Assembly: GCA_963698565.1 (NCBI GenBank)
Contig: CAVORH010000036.1
Coordinates: 1-64,000, forward strand
Length of the DNA stretch: 64,000 nucleotides
Reading direction: 5' to 3'
Source of the DNA: Sva-07 sp963698565
GTDB taxonomy: Bacteria; Actinomycetota; Acidimicrobiia; Acidimicrobiales; Ilumatobacteraceae
Under the pieces are notes generated by a model. It worked only from the letters and a program-made list of their open reading frames with translations, searched no databases and had not been told where the DNA came from. Below are positions 1-9,932 of the stretch, piece by piece. Position numbers and translations under genes: made by a program. Each line of letters opens with the position of its first letter. The first letter of the stretch is position 1.

Positions 1-1447
1 GCGTCAGGAAGCCTCCTCTTCCGGCGCTCGATCCCGCTGCTCTTTTTGTGCCGTCGATCCCGATGCTCTCGAGCCGCCAGAAGTCGAGCGCGCACCCGCC
101 CGCTCCCTCCCGACGCGAACGGCATGTCCCGATGGGTCGGCCGGACTCGCTGCGACGGGAGGACGCTCGTGAACGCCTTCGGCCGCCGGCGAAGACCTCG
201 AGCACCGAGGCGTCGAGAAAGGCCCGCAGCTCGAAGCCCGCATCGATCGGGCAGCGAGAGGGCCGCCTCCTCGCTTCCGCTCGCGATCACGCCGCGGCGC
301 AGGTCGATCGCGAGCCGGTGCCGACCGCCCCGCTTCGGATCGAAGCCGACGCCATCGGCGCCGAGAGCTCGTAGCGCGCGTGAAGCTCGACGGGGGCTCG
401 GAGAAGGTCGCGGCCTCGGCCCCGTGGCCGCCGCCGGGACCGTTCGATCGCCCCGGTCCGCGGTGGTCCCGGCGAAGGAACTCGAGTTCGCGCACGGGCT
501 CGATCGAGAGCATCGTCTTCGCCGCTGCCGCCTCGCGCGGGCAGGCCAGGCACAGCCCGCCCAGCCGTCGCCGCGCGCGCCGCGGATCCAGCCGACGACG
601 AGGGATCGACCACGATCGTCGGCGAAGGTCTGGGTCGCGTGGAAGCGCGGCCGTGATCGAAGCTCCGCCACGCCCCCCCGACGTGTCGCTCGTCCCGGAG
701 CTCTCCGACGCGATAGCGCACGCGGCCGTAGGGCGAGACGAGCAGGACCCAGCGATCGCCGAGGGAAAAGTAATTGGGGCATTCGATGCGCGACCTCGAC
801 GGATCGCCCGACGAGAGGCCGCCGCGGTACCCCAGTCGAGAAGCGTCTCGGACCAGTACAGGCGCACGCTGCCCGAAGGCTCGTCGGGCGCGAGGCCCGC
901 CAGCACCAGGTACCAGTCGCCTCCTTCTCGGAAGACGTACGGGTCCCGCCAGTGCTGGATCCGCTCGCCGCGATGCGCCGACTCGCGCAGCACCGGATTG
1001 CCCGGGCGCCGGGTCCAGGCGACGAGCTCCGCATCGCCGAAGGCGGCGACTGGTCGGCCCAGCGGCGCGCCTTCGAGAGCAGGCTCGCGAGACCGATGCG
1101 CGTATACAAAAGGGTCGGCGTGCCATCGGCGCGACCGCGCAGCAGCCGCCGAAGCAGTGCCGCTCGGCGATCCCGCCCTCGGCGCGAGCGCGATCGGCAG
1201 CCGCTCCCAGTCGACGAGGTCCCGGCTTCGGCGTGCCCCCAGTGGATGCGCCCCCAGCGCGGCCGGCAGCCGGTTGTGCTGATAGAAGAGGTGGTGGTGC
1301 CCTGTGAAAGAGCGTGCCGTTCGGATCGTTCATCCAGCCCGATCGAGGCAGGAAGTGGAACCGCGGCCGCGAGCGGCACGCCGCCGCCCTCGCCGCCCCC
1401 CGCTTGAGCGCGCGCATCGCGCGGTCGATCGCGCCGCTGCTCGCCAC
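1..1447 (-). CDS. Glycoside hydrolase family 32 (sucrose-6-phosphate hydrolase/levanase type), frameshifted, runs off the left edge
   Basis: Hydrolyses beta-fructofuranosyl bonds in sucrose, sucrose-6-phosphate or fructans. All three GH32 active-site blocks are present but in different minus frames: the nucleophile block WMNDPNG at about 1336-1316, the RDP block (QHWRDPYVF) at about 957-930, and the acid/base block IECPNYF at about 795-775. The C-terminal beta-sandwich signature LDFWRLESIGIDG is readable in a third frame at about 95-57. The reading continues without a stop to base 1, so the 3' end lies outside the window. I chose the GTG at 1447 because the N-terminus then reaches FHFLPRSGWMNDPNG in one frame; an internal ATG at 1417 is possible. 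At least four frame changes are needed, and since the motifs and codon bias are intact these look like sequencing errors rather than decay. No signal peptide is seen, so it is probably cytoplasmic. The exact substrate cannot be told. Confidence 0.85.
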
Positions 1448-1640
1448 CGCCCGTCGTTTTCCTTGCGTCGCTCGCGGGCGGACGGTCGAGGCTACCGGAG
1501 AGGGCCTCGATCGGCGCGGGGGGCGGCTGCACGTCCCTATTTCAGTGCCCTGCTCCCGACCTCGAGAAGCGCCACGTCGCGCTTACGTTGATCGGGCCGC
1601 GCCGGGCGGTCGGACGCTGCCGGTGCCGGAGTAGGCTTTC
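1448..1640. other. Divergent intergenic region between GH32 and glgP
   Basis: This 193-base stretch separates two divergent carbohydrate genes and presumably carries both promoters. I see no convincing -35/-10 pair, operator palindrome or additional reading frame with family motifs. Short reading frames crossing it are shadows. Confidence 0.4.
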
Positions 1641-3828
1641 ATGCGGGATGCTCCCGTGGATCGCGACATCGCCGCGCCGCGGCAGACCTCGCGGCGCGCC
1701 TGCCCGACCCCTCGCCCCCTTCGCGTCGTCGCCATGGACTACCGCTGGTACCGTGACACGCCGCGGGGGCGGGAGCTCTTCGCCGCGATCGACGAGCACC
1801 GCTTCGAGCGAGCTGGCGAGAACCCGGTGCCGCTGCTGCGCGACGCGAGCTCACGAGACATGGCGCGCGCCGCGCGGGACCCCGAGCTCGTCGCGCGCGC
1901 CGCGGGCACCGGCGCGAGCTCGAGGCACACCTCGCGCAGCCCGCCCGTCCCTGCGATCCGCGTCGCCGGAGCGGCCGATCGCATTCCTGTGTCCGAAGGT
2001 ACGGCGTCCACGGCTCGCTCCCGATCTACGCCGGAGGGCTCGAAGGGCTGGCCGGCGATCTGCTCAAGGAGGCCTCCGACCAGGCGCTGCCGCTGCTCGC
2101 CGTCGGACTCCTCTACCGGCAGGGCTCGTTCCACCAGCGCCTCGATGCGAGCGGCTGGCAGCACGAGAGCTGGATCGAGGTGGATCCCGAGAGCCTCCCC
2201 ATGGCGCTCGTGACGGACGGGAAGGGCAGCCCGCTGCTCATCGAGGTGCCGCTTCGCGGCCGCAACGTCGTGGCCCAGATCTGGCGGGTCGAGATCGGGC
2301 GCGTGCCCCTGTTCCTGCTCGACGTGGATCGGCCCGAGAACTCCTCGGTGGATCGTTGGATCGGATCGCGGTTGTACGACGGCGACGACGAGGTCCGGCT
2401 GTCACAGAACGCGCTGCTCGGAATCGGAGGCGTGCGGGCGCTGCACGCGCTCGGGCTCGACCCGGCCGTCTGGCACCTGAACGAAGGAGCCGCGGCGCTC
2501 GCCCCGCTCGAGCTCGCCCGCGGATCGCGAGCGAGGGTGTCCCCTTCGCCGACGCCCTGGTCGAGGCACGCCGCAGGACGGTGGTCACGACCCACACGCC
2601 GGTTCCGGCGGGCAACCGAATCCTTCGCGCTCGGGACCCTGCGGAAGGTCCTCTCGGGCTGGCTCGCGTCACCGGGCCGTCCGAGAGCGACGTGATCGCG
2701 CTCGGCGGCCCGCCCCTGGTTCCACGCGAGGGCGTACAGCTCGGGATGATGCAGCTCGCCCTGCGCACCAGCCGGTTCGCGAACGGCGTGAGCATCCGAC
2801 ACGCCATCGTGGCGCGCGCCATGTGGCGACCGATCTGGCCCGAGCGCGCAGAGGCGGAGATTCCCGTCCGCCACGTGACCAACGGCGTGCATCTGCCGAC
2901 CTGGATGGCGGGGCCGATGCGTGAGCTGCTCGAGCGCCATCTGGGCAGCGGCCTGGCCAGGCATTCGGGCGATCCCGCCTTCTGGAAGGCCGTGGACGAG
3001 ATTCCCGACCAGGAGCTCTGGGCGGTGAGGACCCAGCTGCGCGCGCGCCTGGTGGAACGCGTCCGCCAACGCAGCGCGCTGGATCGCCTGGCTCGCGGAG
3101 AGTCACAGGAGTACGTCGAGGCGGCCGCCCGCGCTTTCGACTCGGGCTGCTCACGGTGGGCTTCGCGCGCCGCGTCGCGACCTACAAGCGCCTCCACCTG
3201 CTGATCCACGATGCCGAGCGCAGCGTCCGCTGCTGCGGGGGCCCGTCCTCTCCAGCTCCTGATCGCAGGCAAGGCGCACCCCCGCGACGAGGAGGCGAAA
3301 CGGACCGTCCAGTGGCTCTTCCGCGTGAAGCGCGCGCCCCAGGTGTCGGAGCGCGTGGTCTTCCTCGAGGACTACGACCTTTCGCTCTCGGCCGAGCTGG
3401 TGGCGGGCTGCGACCTCTGGCTCAACCTGCCGCGTCCGCCCCAGGAAGCGAGCGGAACCAGCGGCATGAAGGCCGCGCTGAACGGCGGCCTCAACCTGTC
3501 CGTCCTGGATGGTTGGTGGGAAGAGGCCTACGACGGGCGCAACGGCTGGGCGATCGAGAGCGACTCGGACCTCGACCCGGCCGAGCAGGACGCACGGGAC
3601 GCCGAGGCCCTGTACGCGCTCCTCGAAGACGAGATCGCCCCGTGCTTCTACGACCGCGACGAGCGCGGAATTCCCCGCGACTGGGTGCGTCGCATCAAGG
3701 CGTCGCTGCGAACGCTCGCCCCGCGCTTCGGTTCCACGCGCATGCTCGAGGAATACGCGGCCCAGGCCTACGCGCCGGACCGACCAAGAGGCGAACCCGA
3801 CTCTACACCTCGATCCACGAGGAGTTGA
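1641..3828 (+). CDS. glgP: Alpha-glucan (glycogen/maltodextrin) phosphorylase, frameshifted
   Basis: GT35 enzyme that releases glucose-1-phosphate from alpha-1,4-glucans using pyridoxal phosphate. The N-terminus (FERAGENPVPLLRD), the blocks GSLPIYAGGLEGLAGDLLKE and VGLLYRQGSFHQRLDASGW, the VTTHTPVPAGN and VTNGVHLPTWM blocks and the C-terminal EASGTSGMKAALNGGLN (PLP/phosphate site, about 3446-3495) are all present. They alternate among the three plus frames, so at least three to four single-base frame changes lie between about 1900 and 3210. The total span (~730 codons) fits the shorter TIGR02094-type phosphorylases that lack a long N-terminal extension. The ATG at 1641 begins the frame containing the N-terminal block; an internal ATG at 1735 is the alternative. 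The gene diverges from GH32, suggesting a small storage-sugar locus. The last ~20 codons are uncertain because a convergent reading frame overlaps them. Confidence 0.85.
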
Positions 3829-4071
3829 CCGTCGAAGAGGTCGCCGCGCGCAAAGGGCGAGAGCGCGTCGGCCCCCGTGTTGCCCGAGCACTTCAGGAAG
3901 AGGATCCGCGACAGCATCGGACCGTGCAGCCGCCTCTCCATCCAGAACTCGAGCGCCCGGTCGACCAGCCCGTGAACGAGGAGCGTGTGCCGCGCCGGTC
4001 GGACTGCGCAGGATGTCCGGTCGGCCGAGTACGCTCGGGCTCTCGAGGGGCACGTTCAGGATGGGAATCAT
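3768..4071 (-). CDS. Unknown small protein translationally coupled to arsR, probably one frameshift
   Basis: Not recognised. Its ATG (4071) overlaps the arsR stop in an ATGA arrangement and has an AGGAGA ribosome site six bases upstream, so translation of a real gene is expected. The first ~29 codons read MIPILNVPLESPSVLGR and on. Codon bias then continues in the next minus frame as LLVHGLVDRALEFWMERR and ILFLKCSGNTGADALSPF, ending at a TAG at 3768, which gives about 100 residues. The ILFLKCSGNTG stretch faintly recalls the P-loop of low-molecular-weight phosphatase/ArsC proteins, but the essential CxxxxxR loop is not convincing, so I assign no function. Coupling to an arsenic-type repressor suggests a role in metalloid response. 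The 3' end overlaps the end of glgP by about 60 bases. Confidence 0.45.
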
Positions 4072-4442
4072 CGGGGTCTCCTGCTCGGTCGCTGCGGGGC
4101 GCTCGCGGCTGGCTTTCCGGCGCGGACGCGGCGCGCGCTGGTCGCCCCGGGGCCGCCAACGCCGCCGCAGCAGTTGGCGGTCAGGAACTGGACCAACGCG
4201 TAGACCGCGGGAAAGCTCGGGGTGTAGATCCTCGAGGTCCCCTCGCACTGGCAGTCCACGAGGCCGGCGTTCTTGAGCTCCTTCAGATGGAACGAGAGCG
4301 TCGCGGAGGGAATGCCGAGCGCCTCGCTGATGGCCCCGGCAGCCAGCCCTTCCGGACCCGCCTGCACCAGCGCGCGAAAGACCTCGAGGCGGGTCGCCTG
4401 GGCCAGGGCGGAGAGCGCCGCGACCGCGTCCTTGGAATCCAT
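4068..4442 (-). CDS. arsR: ArsR/SmtB-family metalloid-responsive repressor
   Basis: A 124-residue winged-helix DNA-binding protein. The recognition helix region is GIPSATLSFHLKELKNAGLV, followed by a wing with DCQCEGTSRIY. Cysteines at 64, 66 and a C-terminal pair 91-92 (LTANCCGG) resemble the As(III) site of Acidithiobacillus-type ArsR, where a C-terminal Cys pair plus a third Cys binds arsenite. Arsenic sensing is therefore likely, but inferred. It is first in a minus-strand unit: its TGA overlaps the ATG of the next small gene. It starts at ATG 4442, with an AT-rich stretch (ATAAAAAATTTG) immediately upstream, a likely promoter and autoregulatory region. Unlike most genes in this piece it reads without frame changes. 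The C-terminal ~30 residues are Arg/Ala-rich and low in complexity. Confidence 0.88.
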   Translation of the reverse strand: MDSKDAVAALSALAQATRLEVFRALVQAGPEGLAAGAISEALGIPSATLSFHLKELKNAGLVDCQCEGTSRIYTPSFPAVYALVQFLTANCCGGVGGPGATSARRVRAGKPAASAPQRPSRRPR

Positions 4443-4573
4443 GCTTCCAAGTCTATGGAGACATAAAAAATTTGTCGAGCGCCTAGTCCGACGCCGGCGC
4501 GCGCTTCTTTCGCCCGACCCCCCGCGGCCGCAGCCGCGCAGATGCTGGCCGAGCCGATCGCGGATTCCCCCGG

Positions 4574-4592
4574 CCGGTGAGCTTGCACCGGC
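4574..4592. promoter_or_regulatory. Hairpin/inverted repeat between arsR and the GFA gene
   Basis: CCGGTG at 4574-4579 and CACCGG at 4586-4591 pair perfectly around a six-base loop, extendable to seven pairs on the outside. It sits in the 199-base divergent region (4443-4641). It has no U-tract, so an operator or attenuating hairpin is as likely as a terminator. Confidence 0.3.
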
Positions 4593-4641
4593 TCGAATGC
4601 GCGAGGCAGTATCCCAGAGAAGTCAACACGGAGGAATTCCG

Positions 4642-5064
4642 ATGGCGAATCAGACACGCCAGGGCGGCTGCTTCTGCGGTGCGGTTCGGCTCGAGCTGAG
4701 CGGTGAGCCGGCGGTCCAGGCTTTCTGTCACTGTGCTCGGCGGGGTGGCTCGGCGCGCCGATCCACGCGGCGAGCCTCTGGCCGAAGGCAAACGTGCGCG
4801 TGGTGAAGGGCGCCGAGAAGCTCGGGCTGTTCAAGAAGACCGAGGCGAGTCATCGCCAGTTCTGCACGGCCTGCGGGAGCCCCGTTCTCGTCGATCATCC
4901 GGCGATCGGATGATGTTCCGGCTGGGACGATCTCGGGGCTCGCGTACCAGCCGACGCTGCACGTCCACTACGGCGAGAAGGTCCTCGCGGTCCGCGACGG
5001 CCTGCCGAAGTTCAGGGATTTTCCGAAGGAATTCGGGGGCTCGGGCGACACGCTCGCCGAATGA
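4642..5064 (+). CDS. GFA/CENP-V domain zinc protein (glutathione-dependent formaldehyde-activating family), one frameshift
   Basis: Small Zn-binding protein of the Gfa/CENP-V fold. Zinc cysteines are visible in order: GGCFCGAVRLEL, QAFCHC, then FCTACGSPVLVDHPAIG and LPKFRDFPKEFGG near the C-terminus. The ATG at 4642 has a GGAGGA ribosome site seven bases upstream. The reading shifts frame near 4735-4745, just after FCHC, and the downstream half ends at TGA 5062-5064, giving about 140 residues, normal for the family. Family members are usually called formaldehyde-activating enzymes, but many have no tested activity, so the reaction is not claimed. It converges with the flavoprotein gene, leaving only eight bases between the stops. 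Confidence 0.75.
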
Positions 5065-5072
5065 GCCGCGCG

Positions 5073-6797
5073 TCAGGCGAGCTTCCCTTGCGCGAGCAGG
5101 CGCTCGACCCGGCTGCTCGCCATGTGACGCGCGGCCCGCAGGCCGAAGATCACCGCCGGCCCCAGGGTCGACCCCGGCCCCGGGTAGGTGCGTCCCATGA
5201 CCGACGCGCTGGTGTTGCCGGCCGCGTAGAGGCCCTGCACGGGGGAGCCGTCCTCGCGCAGCACCTGGGCGTCGGCGTCGGTGAGCAGGCCGCCCTTGGT
5301 GCCGAGGTCGCCCGGCACGAGCTGCACGGCGGTGAACGGGCCCTTCTCGAGCGGCCCCAGGTTGGGGTTGGGGCGCACGAGCGGGTCGCCGTAGTAACGG
5401 TCGTAGAGCGAGTTGCCCCGGCCGAAGTCCTGGTCGATGCCCGTGCGGGCGAAGCCGTTGAACCGCTCCACCGTCGCCTGCAGGCGCGCGGGGTCGACAC
5501 CGATGGCCCGGGCCAGCTCGGGCAGGGTCCTGGCGGAGTGAATCAGGCCGGCCCGACGCATCGCCTTGGCGGCTCCCGGCAGGACCGCGAAGAAGCGCAG
5601 GTAGCGACGGGCGTGCCGAGCGTCGGTGATCATCCAGGTCGGGCCCTCGACCTCGCGGGCGTGCGCGAGCATGTGGTGGCCCAGGTCGACGTAGGACTCG
5701 GACTCGTTGGCGAACCGGTCGCCCCGGGCGTCGACGATGATCGAGTAGGGAAACGAGCGCTCGACGACGAGGAAGGTGGCCCTGTCCTCGTCCCCGGCGG
5801 CCGGGATGGAGCCGCCCCACCAGGCGTCGTCCATGAGGGCCACGGCGCCCCCTGCCCGCTGGCCGGCCTCGATGGCCGTGCCGAGGTCACCCGTGCTGGC
5901 CGACGAGTACCCCGGGATGCCGTGGTGCTCCTGGCGCCACTCCGTGCGGTGCGCGAAGCCGCCGCCGGCCAGCACGACACCCCGCTCGGCGCGGATCCGC
6001 AACCGGGCGCCCTCCCGGCTCACCACCGCCCCGACCACGCGGTCGCCCTCCACGACGAGCTCCTCGATGGGCGAGGACAGCCACACCGGCGTGCCCTGGC
6101 GGAGCACGACCTCGAGGAACGAGCACGCCAGCGCCGCTCCCGCGCCGACGAGTCTCTTGCCGCGAGCCACGCCGCCGAGCGTGCGGAAGACGAACCGGGC
6201 ACCGCGCACGAAGCCGCCGGCGGTGGACCAGGAGCGCGCCAGGAGCCAGACGTCGTCGGTCTTGAGCGGGACGATCACGCCGTCCTGCGCCGGGCGGTCT
6301 GCCACCAGTCGCCGACGCGCTGGGCGTCGAAGGGCTCGACCTCGAGCGACCGCCCCACCTTGCCGCCGGGCTTCTCCGGGTAGTAGTCGGGGTAGTCGGT
6401 GGCGCGGGCGAAGCGCACGCCCAGCCGCTCGCAGAGCGTCACGAAGTCGCCCACGGAGTCGACGTAGGCCTCCTTGCGCTCCCGGGAGGAGGCGGGTCCG
6501 ACGTCCCCGATGGTGGCCTCCATGTAGCGCAGGGCCTCGTCGCGGCTGTCCGCGGCGCCGTCGCGGGCCATCAGCGGGTTGGCTGGGCATCCACATGCCC
6601 CCGCCGGACATCGCCGTGCTGCCGCCCCAGCGATCGGTGCTCTCGACGACCAGGACCGAGAGCCCTGCATCGGCCGCGGTCATCGCGGCGGCGAGGCCGG
6701 CGGCCCCGGTGCCCGCCACGAGCACGTCGACGGTCTGGTCCCACTGCGTCACGGCCGTCGTCCCTCCACGAGGCGCTGGCCGATCGGAGGGCGTCAT
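5073..6797 (-). CDS. FAD-dependent dehydrogenase of the 3-ketosteroid-delta1-dehydrogenase/fumarate reductase family, two compensating frameshifts
   Basis: Flavoprotein of the FAD_binding_2 family, about 574 residues as in KstD. The N-terminal dinucleotide fold VDVLVAGTGAAGLAAAMTA is followed by RWGGSTAMSGGGMWMP, and the C-terminal FAD block reads GLYAAGNTSASVMGRTYPG then GSTLGPAVIFGLRAARH. GDLGTKGGLLTDADAQVL precedes it, where steroid dehydrogenases carry part of the active site. The middle (about 6590-6290) reads in another frame (VTLCERLGVRFARATDY), so two compensating errors are needed. The ATG at 6797 overlaps the RND pump stop by ATGA. Delta1-desaturation of a 3-ketosteroid is the best guess from family; other flavin dehydrogenases of this fold are possible. 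It is the last gene of the TetR-adaptor-pump operon, an unusual partner for an efflux system. Confidence 0.8.
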   Translation of the reverse strand: MTPSDRPAPRGGTTAVTQWDQTVDVLVAGTGAAGLAAAMTAADAGLSVLVVESTDRWGGSTAMSGGGMWMPSQPADGPRRRRGQPRRGPALHGGHHRGRRTRLLPGAQGGLRRLRGRLRDALRAAGRALRPRHRLPRLLPGEARRQGGAVARGRALRRPARRRLVADRPAQDGVIVPLKTDDVWLLARSWSTAGGFVRGARFVFRTLGGVARGKRLVGAGAALACSFLEVVLRQGTPVWLSSPIEELVVEGDRVVGAVVSREGARLRIRAERGVVLAGGGFAHRTEWRQEHHGIPGYSSASTGDLGTAIEAGQRAGGAVALMDDAWWGGSIPAAGDEDRATFLVVERSFPYSIIVDARGDRFANESESYVDLGHHMLAHAREVEGPTWMITDARHARRYLRFFAVLPGAAKAMRRAGLIHSARTLPELARAIGVDPARLQATVERFNGFARTGIDQDFGRGNSLYDRYYGDPLVRPNPNLGPLEKGPFTAVQLVPGDLGTKGGLLTDADAQVLREDGSPVQGLYAAGNTSASVMGRTYPGPGSTLGPAVIFGLRAARHMASSRVERLLAQGKLA

Positions 6798-9700
6798 CGG
6801 CTGCCTGCGCTGAACCACTCCCTCGCAGACCCGTGCCAGCGACTGTCGGCCCACAGCCGCGCCAGACCGCGCGCGGCGAGCGCGCTCCAGTCCTCGACCA
6901 GGGTGTAGACCACGGGCACCACGACCAGCGTGAGCAGCGTCGACGAGAGCATGCCGCCAACGCCGGATGCCCATCGGGTTTCGCCACTCGGCGCCGTCGG
7001 CGCGGGAGATCGCCACCGGGATCATGCCGAAGACCGTCGAGAACGCCGTCATCAGCACCGGCCGCAGGCGCACGGGCCCCGCCTCCAGCATCGCGGCTTG
7101 CGCCGAGCCCGCGCGCTCCCGGATCTGGTTGGCGTAGTCCACCAGCAGGATGCCGTTCTTCATCACCAGGCCCATCAGCGCCACGAAGGCGATCTGCGCG
7201 AACAGGCTCATGTCGGCGCCCGAGAGCGCCAGCGCGACGTAGGCGCCCACGAACGAGAGCGGCGCCGTCAACATCGTGATCGCCGGCTGCACGAAGCTGT
7301 TGAACTGGCTCGCCAGCACCATGTAGACGGCCACCAGCGCCAGCACGAAGGCGAAGCGGATCGCGTCCGAGGACTCCAGCATCTGCTCGGCCAGGCCGCG
7401 GTGGTGGCCCGCGTAGCCTTCGGGAAGGCCCACCTCGGCTGCGATCGCGTCGACCCGCTCCGTCGCCGTTCCGAGCGCCACGCCCGCAGGCGTGTTGGCG
7501 AAGAGGTCCACCTTGCGGCTGCGGTTCTCGCGGTCGATCTGCACCGGCCCAGAGCCCACCGCGAGCTGCGCCACGTTGTCGAAGTCCACGAGCGACCCGT
7601 CCCGCGCGCGCAGCTGCACCAGCCCCAGCTCGGCCAGCTCGTCGCGCTGGTCCGGCTCGAGCTGGACGCGCACGTCGAAGCGCTCGCCCTCCTCCTGGAA
7701 CGTGACGGCATCCACGCCCCCCACCAGCGTGCGCAGGGTGGTCGCGAGCGAGCGCAGCGAGACGCCCAGGTCCGCGGCGCGGCGCCGATCCACCGTGGCC
7801 TGCACCTCCGGCCGGCCGCTCTCGTAGCTGCTCCGAACGTCGGTGAAGATCAGATCGGCACGCAGCCGCGCGGCGATCGCATCGGACCTGCGCTCGAGCT
7901 CGGCCAGGCTCGGCCCGGAGATCGCGTAGTGGACGTGGTAGCTGGCCATGCCTCCGCCGGAGATCCAGGGGATCTCGTTGGCGCCGGTGCGCTTCGCCTC
8001 GGGTGCGACCCGGGAGAGGAGCGCGCGCACCGCGTCCATCATCTGGAACATGTCGCGCTCGCGCTCGTGCTTGCCGGTGAGCTGCACGTAGAACTCGGCC
8101 TGGTCGACGCGCGCGCGGCTGCCCGACCCGATCGTCGAGAACACCTTGCGCACCTCGGGCAGCTCGCGAATCGCGGCGCTGACGCGGTTCGTCACGCGCC
8201 GGGTCGCCTCGATCCCGGCGCCGAGCGGCATCTCGAGCTGCACCTGGAACTCGCTGCGGTCCACGCGCCCGGAGAACTCGAGCGGGATCGAGCGCGCCAG
8301 CGGGATCGCCACGATCACCGACGCCAGCGCGAGGCCCAGCACCACCAGGCGGTGGCGCAGGGCGGCCTCGAGCAGCCGCCGGTAGCCGCGCTCCAGGGCC
8401 ACGTAGCCGCGGTCGAAAGCGTGGTACACCCGGCCGTGCTGCGTCGCGGACTCGCGGCGCAGCACCCGTGCGCACAGGCTGGGCGTGAGCGTGAGCGAGA
8501 CCAGCAGCGAGACTCCCACGGCGAAGACCACCGTGAGCCCGTACTGGAGGAAGAAGCGGCCGACCATCCCCTGCATGAAGGCGATCGGCACGAACACCGC
8601 GAAGATCGAGAGGGTCGCAGCGACCACCGCGGGGCCGACCTCGGCCGTGCCGCGCAGCGCGGCCTGCATCGGCGACTCGCCGAGCTCGAGATGCCGATGG
8701 ACGTTCTCCAGCACCACGATCGCGTCGTCGACCAGGATCCCGACCGAGACCGAGAGCGCCATCAGCGTCAGGATGTTGAGCGTGAAGCCCGCGATCTGGA
8801 ACAGGAAGAAGCTCCCGATCACGGAGGCGGGGATCGCCGCCGAGACGATCAGGGTGGTGCGCACGCTCAGCAGGAACGCCGCGGTGATCAGGATCGCGAG
8901 CACGCCGCCCAGAATCATGTCGCTGCCCACGTCGCGCACCGAGGTCTCGATGAAGCGCGAGACGTCCTGGGCCACCTCGATGCGCACCCCGGGCGGCGCG
9001 TCGCGCCGCAGCGCCTCCACCTCGGCCACCACCGCCCGCGCCACCTCGACGGTGTTGCGTCCGGACTGGCGGCGCACCAGCAGCGAGATCCCGGGGACGC
9101 CGTCGAGCTCGGCGTAGGTGCGCTCGTCCTCGAGCCCGTCCTCCACGCGCGCCACGTCGCGGACGCGCACCGGCCCCGCGCCCTCGCGCCAGGCGATCAC
9201 GATCTCGCCGAATTCGGCGACCGACTCCACTTCGCCGCGGGTCTTGAACGCGAACTCGGCGGTGCGCCCGCCGGTCTCGAGGCGACCGCCGGGGATCTCG
9301 GCGTGCTCGGCGCGCAGGACCTGCACCACGTCGTCGGCGGTGAGGCCGTAGGCGCGCAGCCGCCAGACGTCGAGCCAGATCCGGATCTCGCGCTCGCGGC
9401 CGCCCACGAGCGCCACCGAGCCGACGCCCATCAGGCGCTGGATCCGCTCCTTCACGACGTCCTTGGCGAAGTGCGTGAGCTCGCCCACCGGCCGCTCGCC
9501 GGCGACCATCACGGCGAGGATCGGAGACGCCTCCGGGTCGAGCTTGTCGACCACCGGCGGCTCGGCGTCGAAGGGCAGCTCCTGGCGGGCGATCGCCACC
9601 TTGTCGCGCACGGCCTGGGCGGCGACGTCCGGGTCCACCTCGAGCTCGAACCAGACGAAGACCTGCGAGACGCCCTCGGAGCTGATCGACATCAGGTTCT

Positions 9701-9932
9701 TGATGCCGGCGACGGTGTTGACGTATCCCTCGACGACCTCGGTGATCTCGCTCTCCACGGTCTCCGGCCCGGCGCCTTGCAGCACGGTGGTGACCGTCAC
9801 GATCGGAACCTGTGCGTTCGGGAACAGGTCGACGCCGAGGCGCCCGAGCGAGATCCAGCCGAGCGTCACGATGGCGGCCATCAGCATCCAGGCGAAGACC
9901 GGACGCCGGATCGAGACCTCAGCCAGCCACAT
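6794..9932 (-). CDS. RND (HAE1/AcrB-type) efflux pump inner-membrane transporter, one frameshift near 6960
   Basis: Proton-driven exporter of hydrophobic compounds, about 1045 residues, the normal RND length. It opens with the cytoplasmic lead and TM1 block RRPVFAWMLMAAIVTL and the porter entrance LGVDLFPNAQVP. The proton-relay aspartates lie in VGILVDDAIVVLENV and the matching lysine in GLVMKNGILLVDYANQ. GAGPETVESEIT is typical of HAE1 pumps. In raw frame it reads on into the flavoprotein, but after GAEWRNPMGI the pump sequence moves one frame (MLSSTLLTLVVVPVVYTLVE) and ends at TGA 6796-6794. The apparent 1619-residue fusion is therefore a frameshift artefact at about 6960. The start ATG 9932 lies inside the adaptor's last codons (14-base overlap). 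An outer-membrane channel gene is not seen nearby. Confidence 0.9.

Noticed and set aside
3840..3985. Low-molecular-weight phosphatase/ArsC P-loop in the arsR-coupled gene
   Set aside because: ILFLKCSGNTG only superficially resembles it; the CxxxxxR loop and the downstream aspartate are not seen.
5073..9932. A single 1619-residue pump-flavoprotein fusion
   Set aside because: The pump's own C-terminus (VVVPVVYTLVE and on) continues in another frame to a stop that overlaps the flavoprotein ATG. One base error near 6960 creates the fusion.
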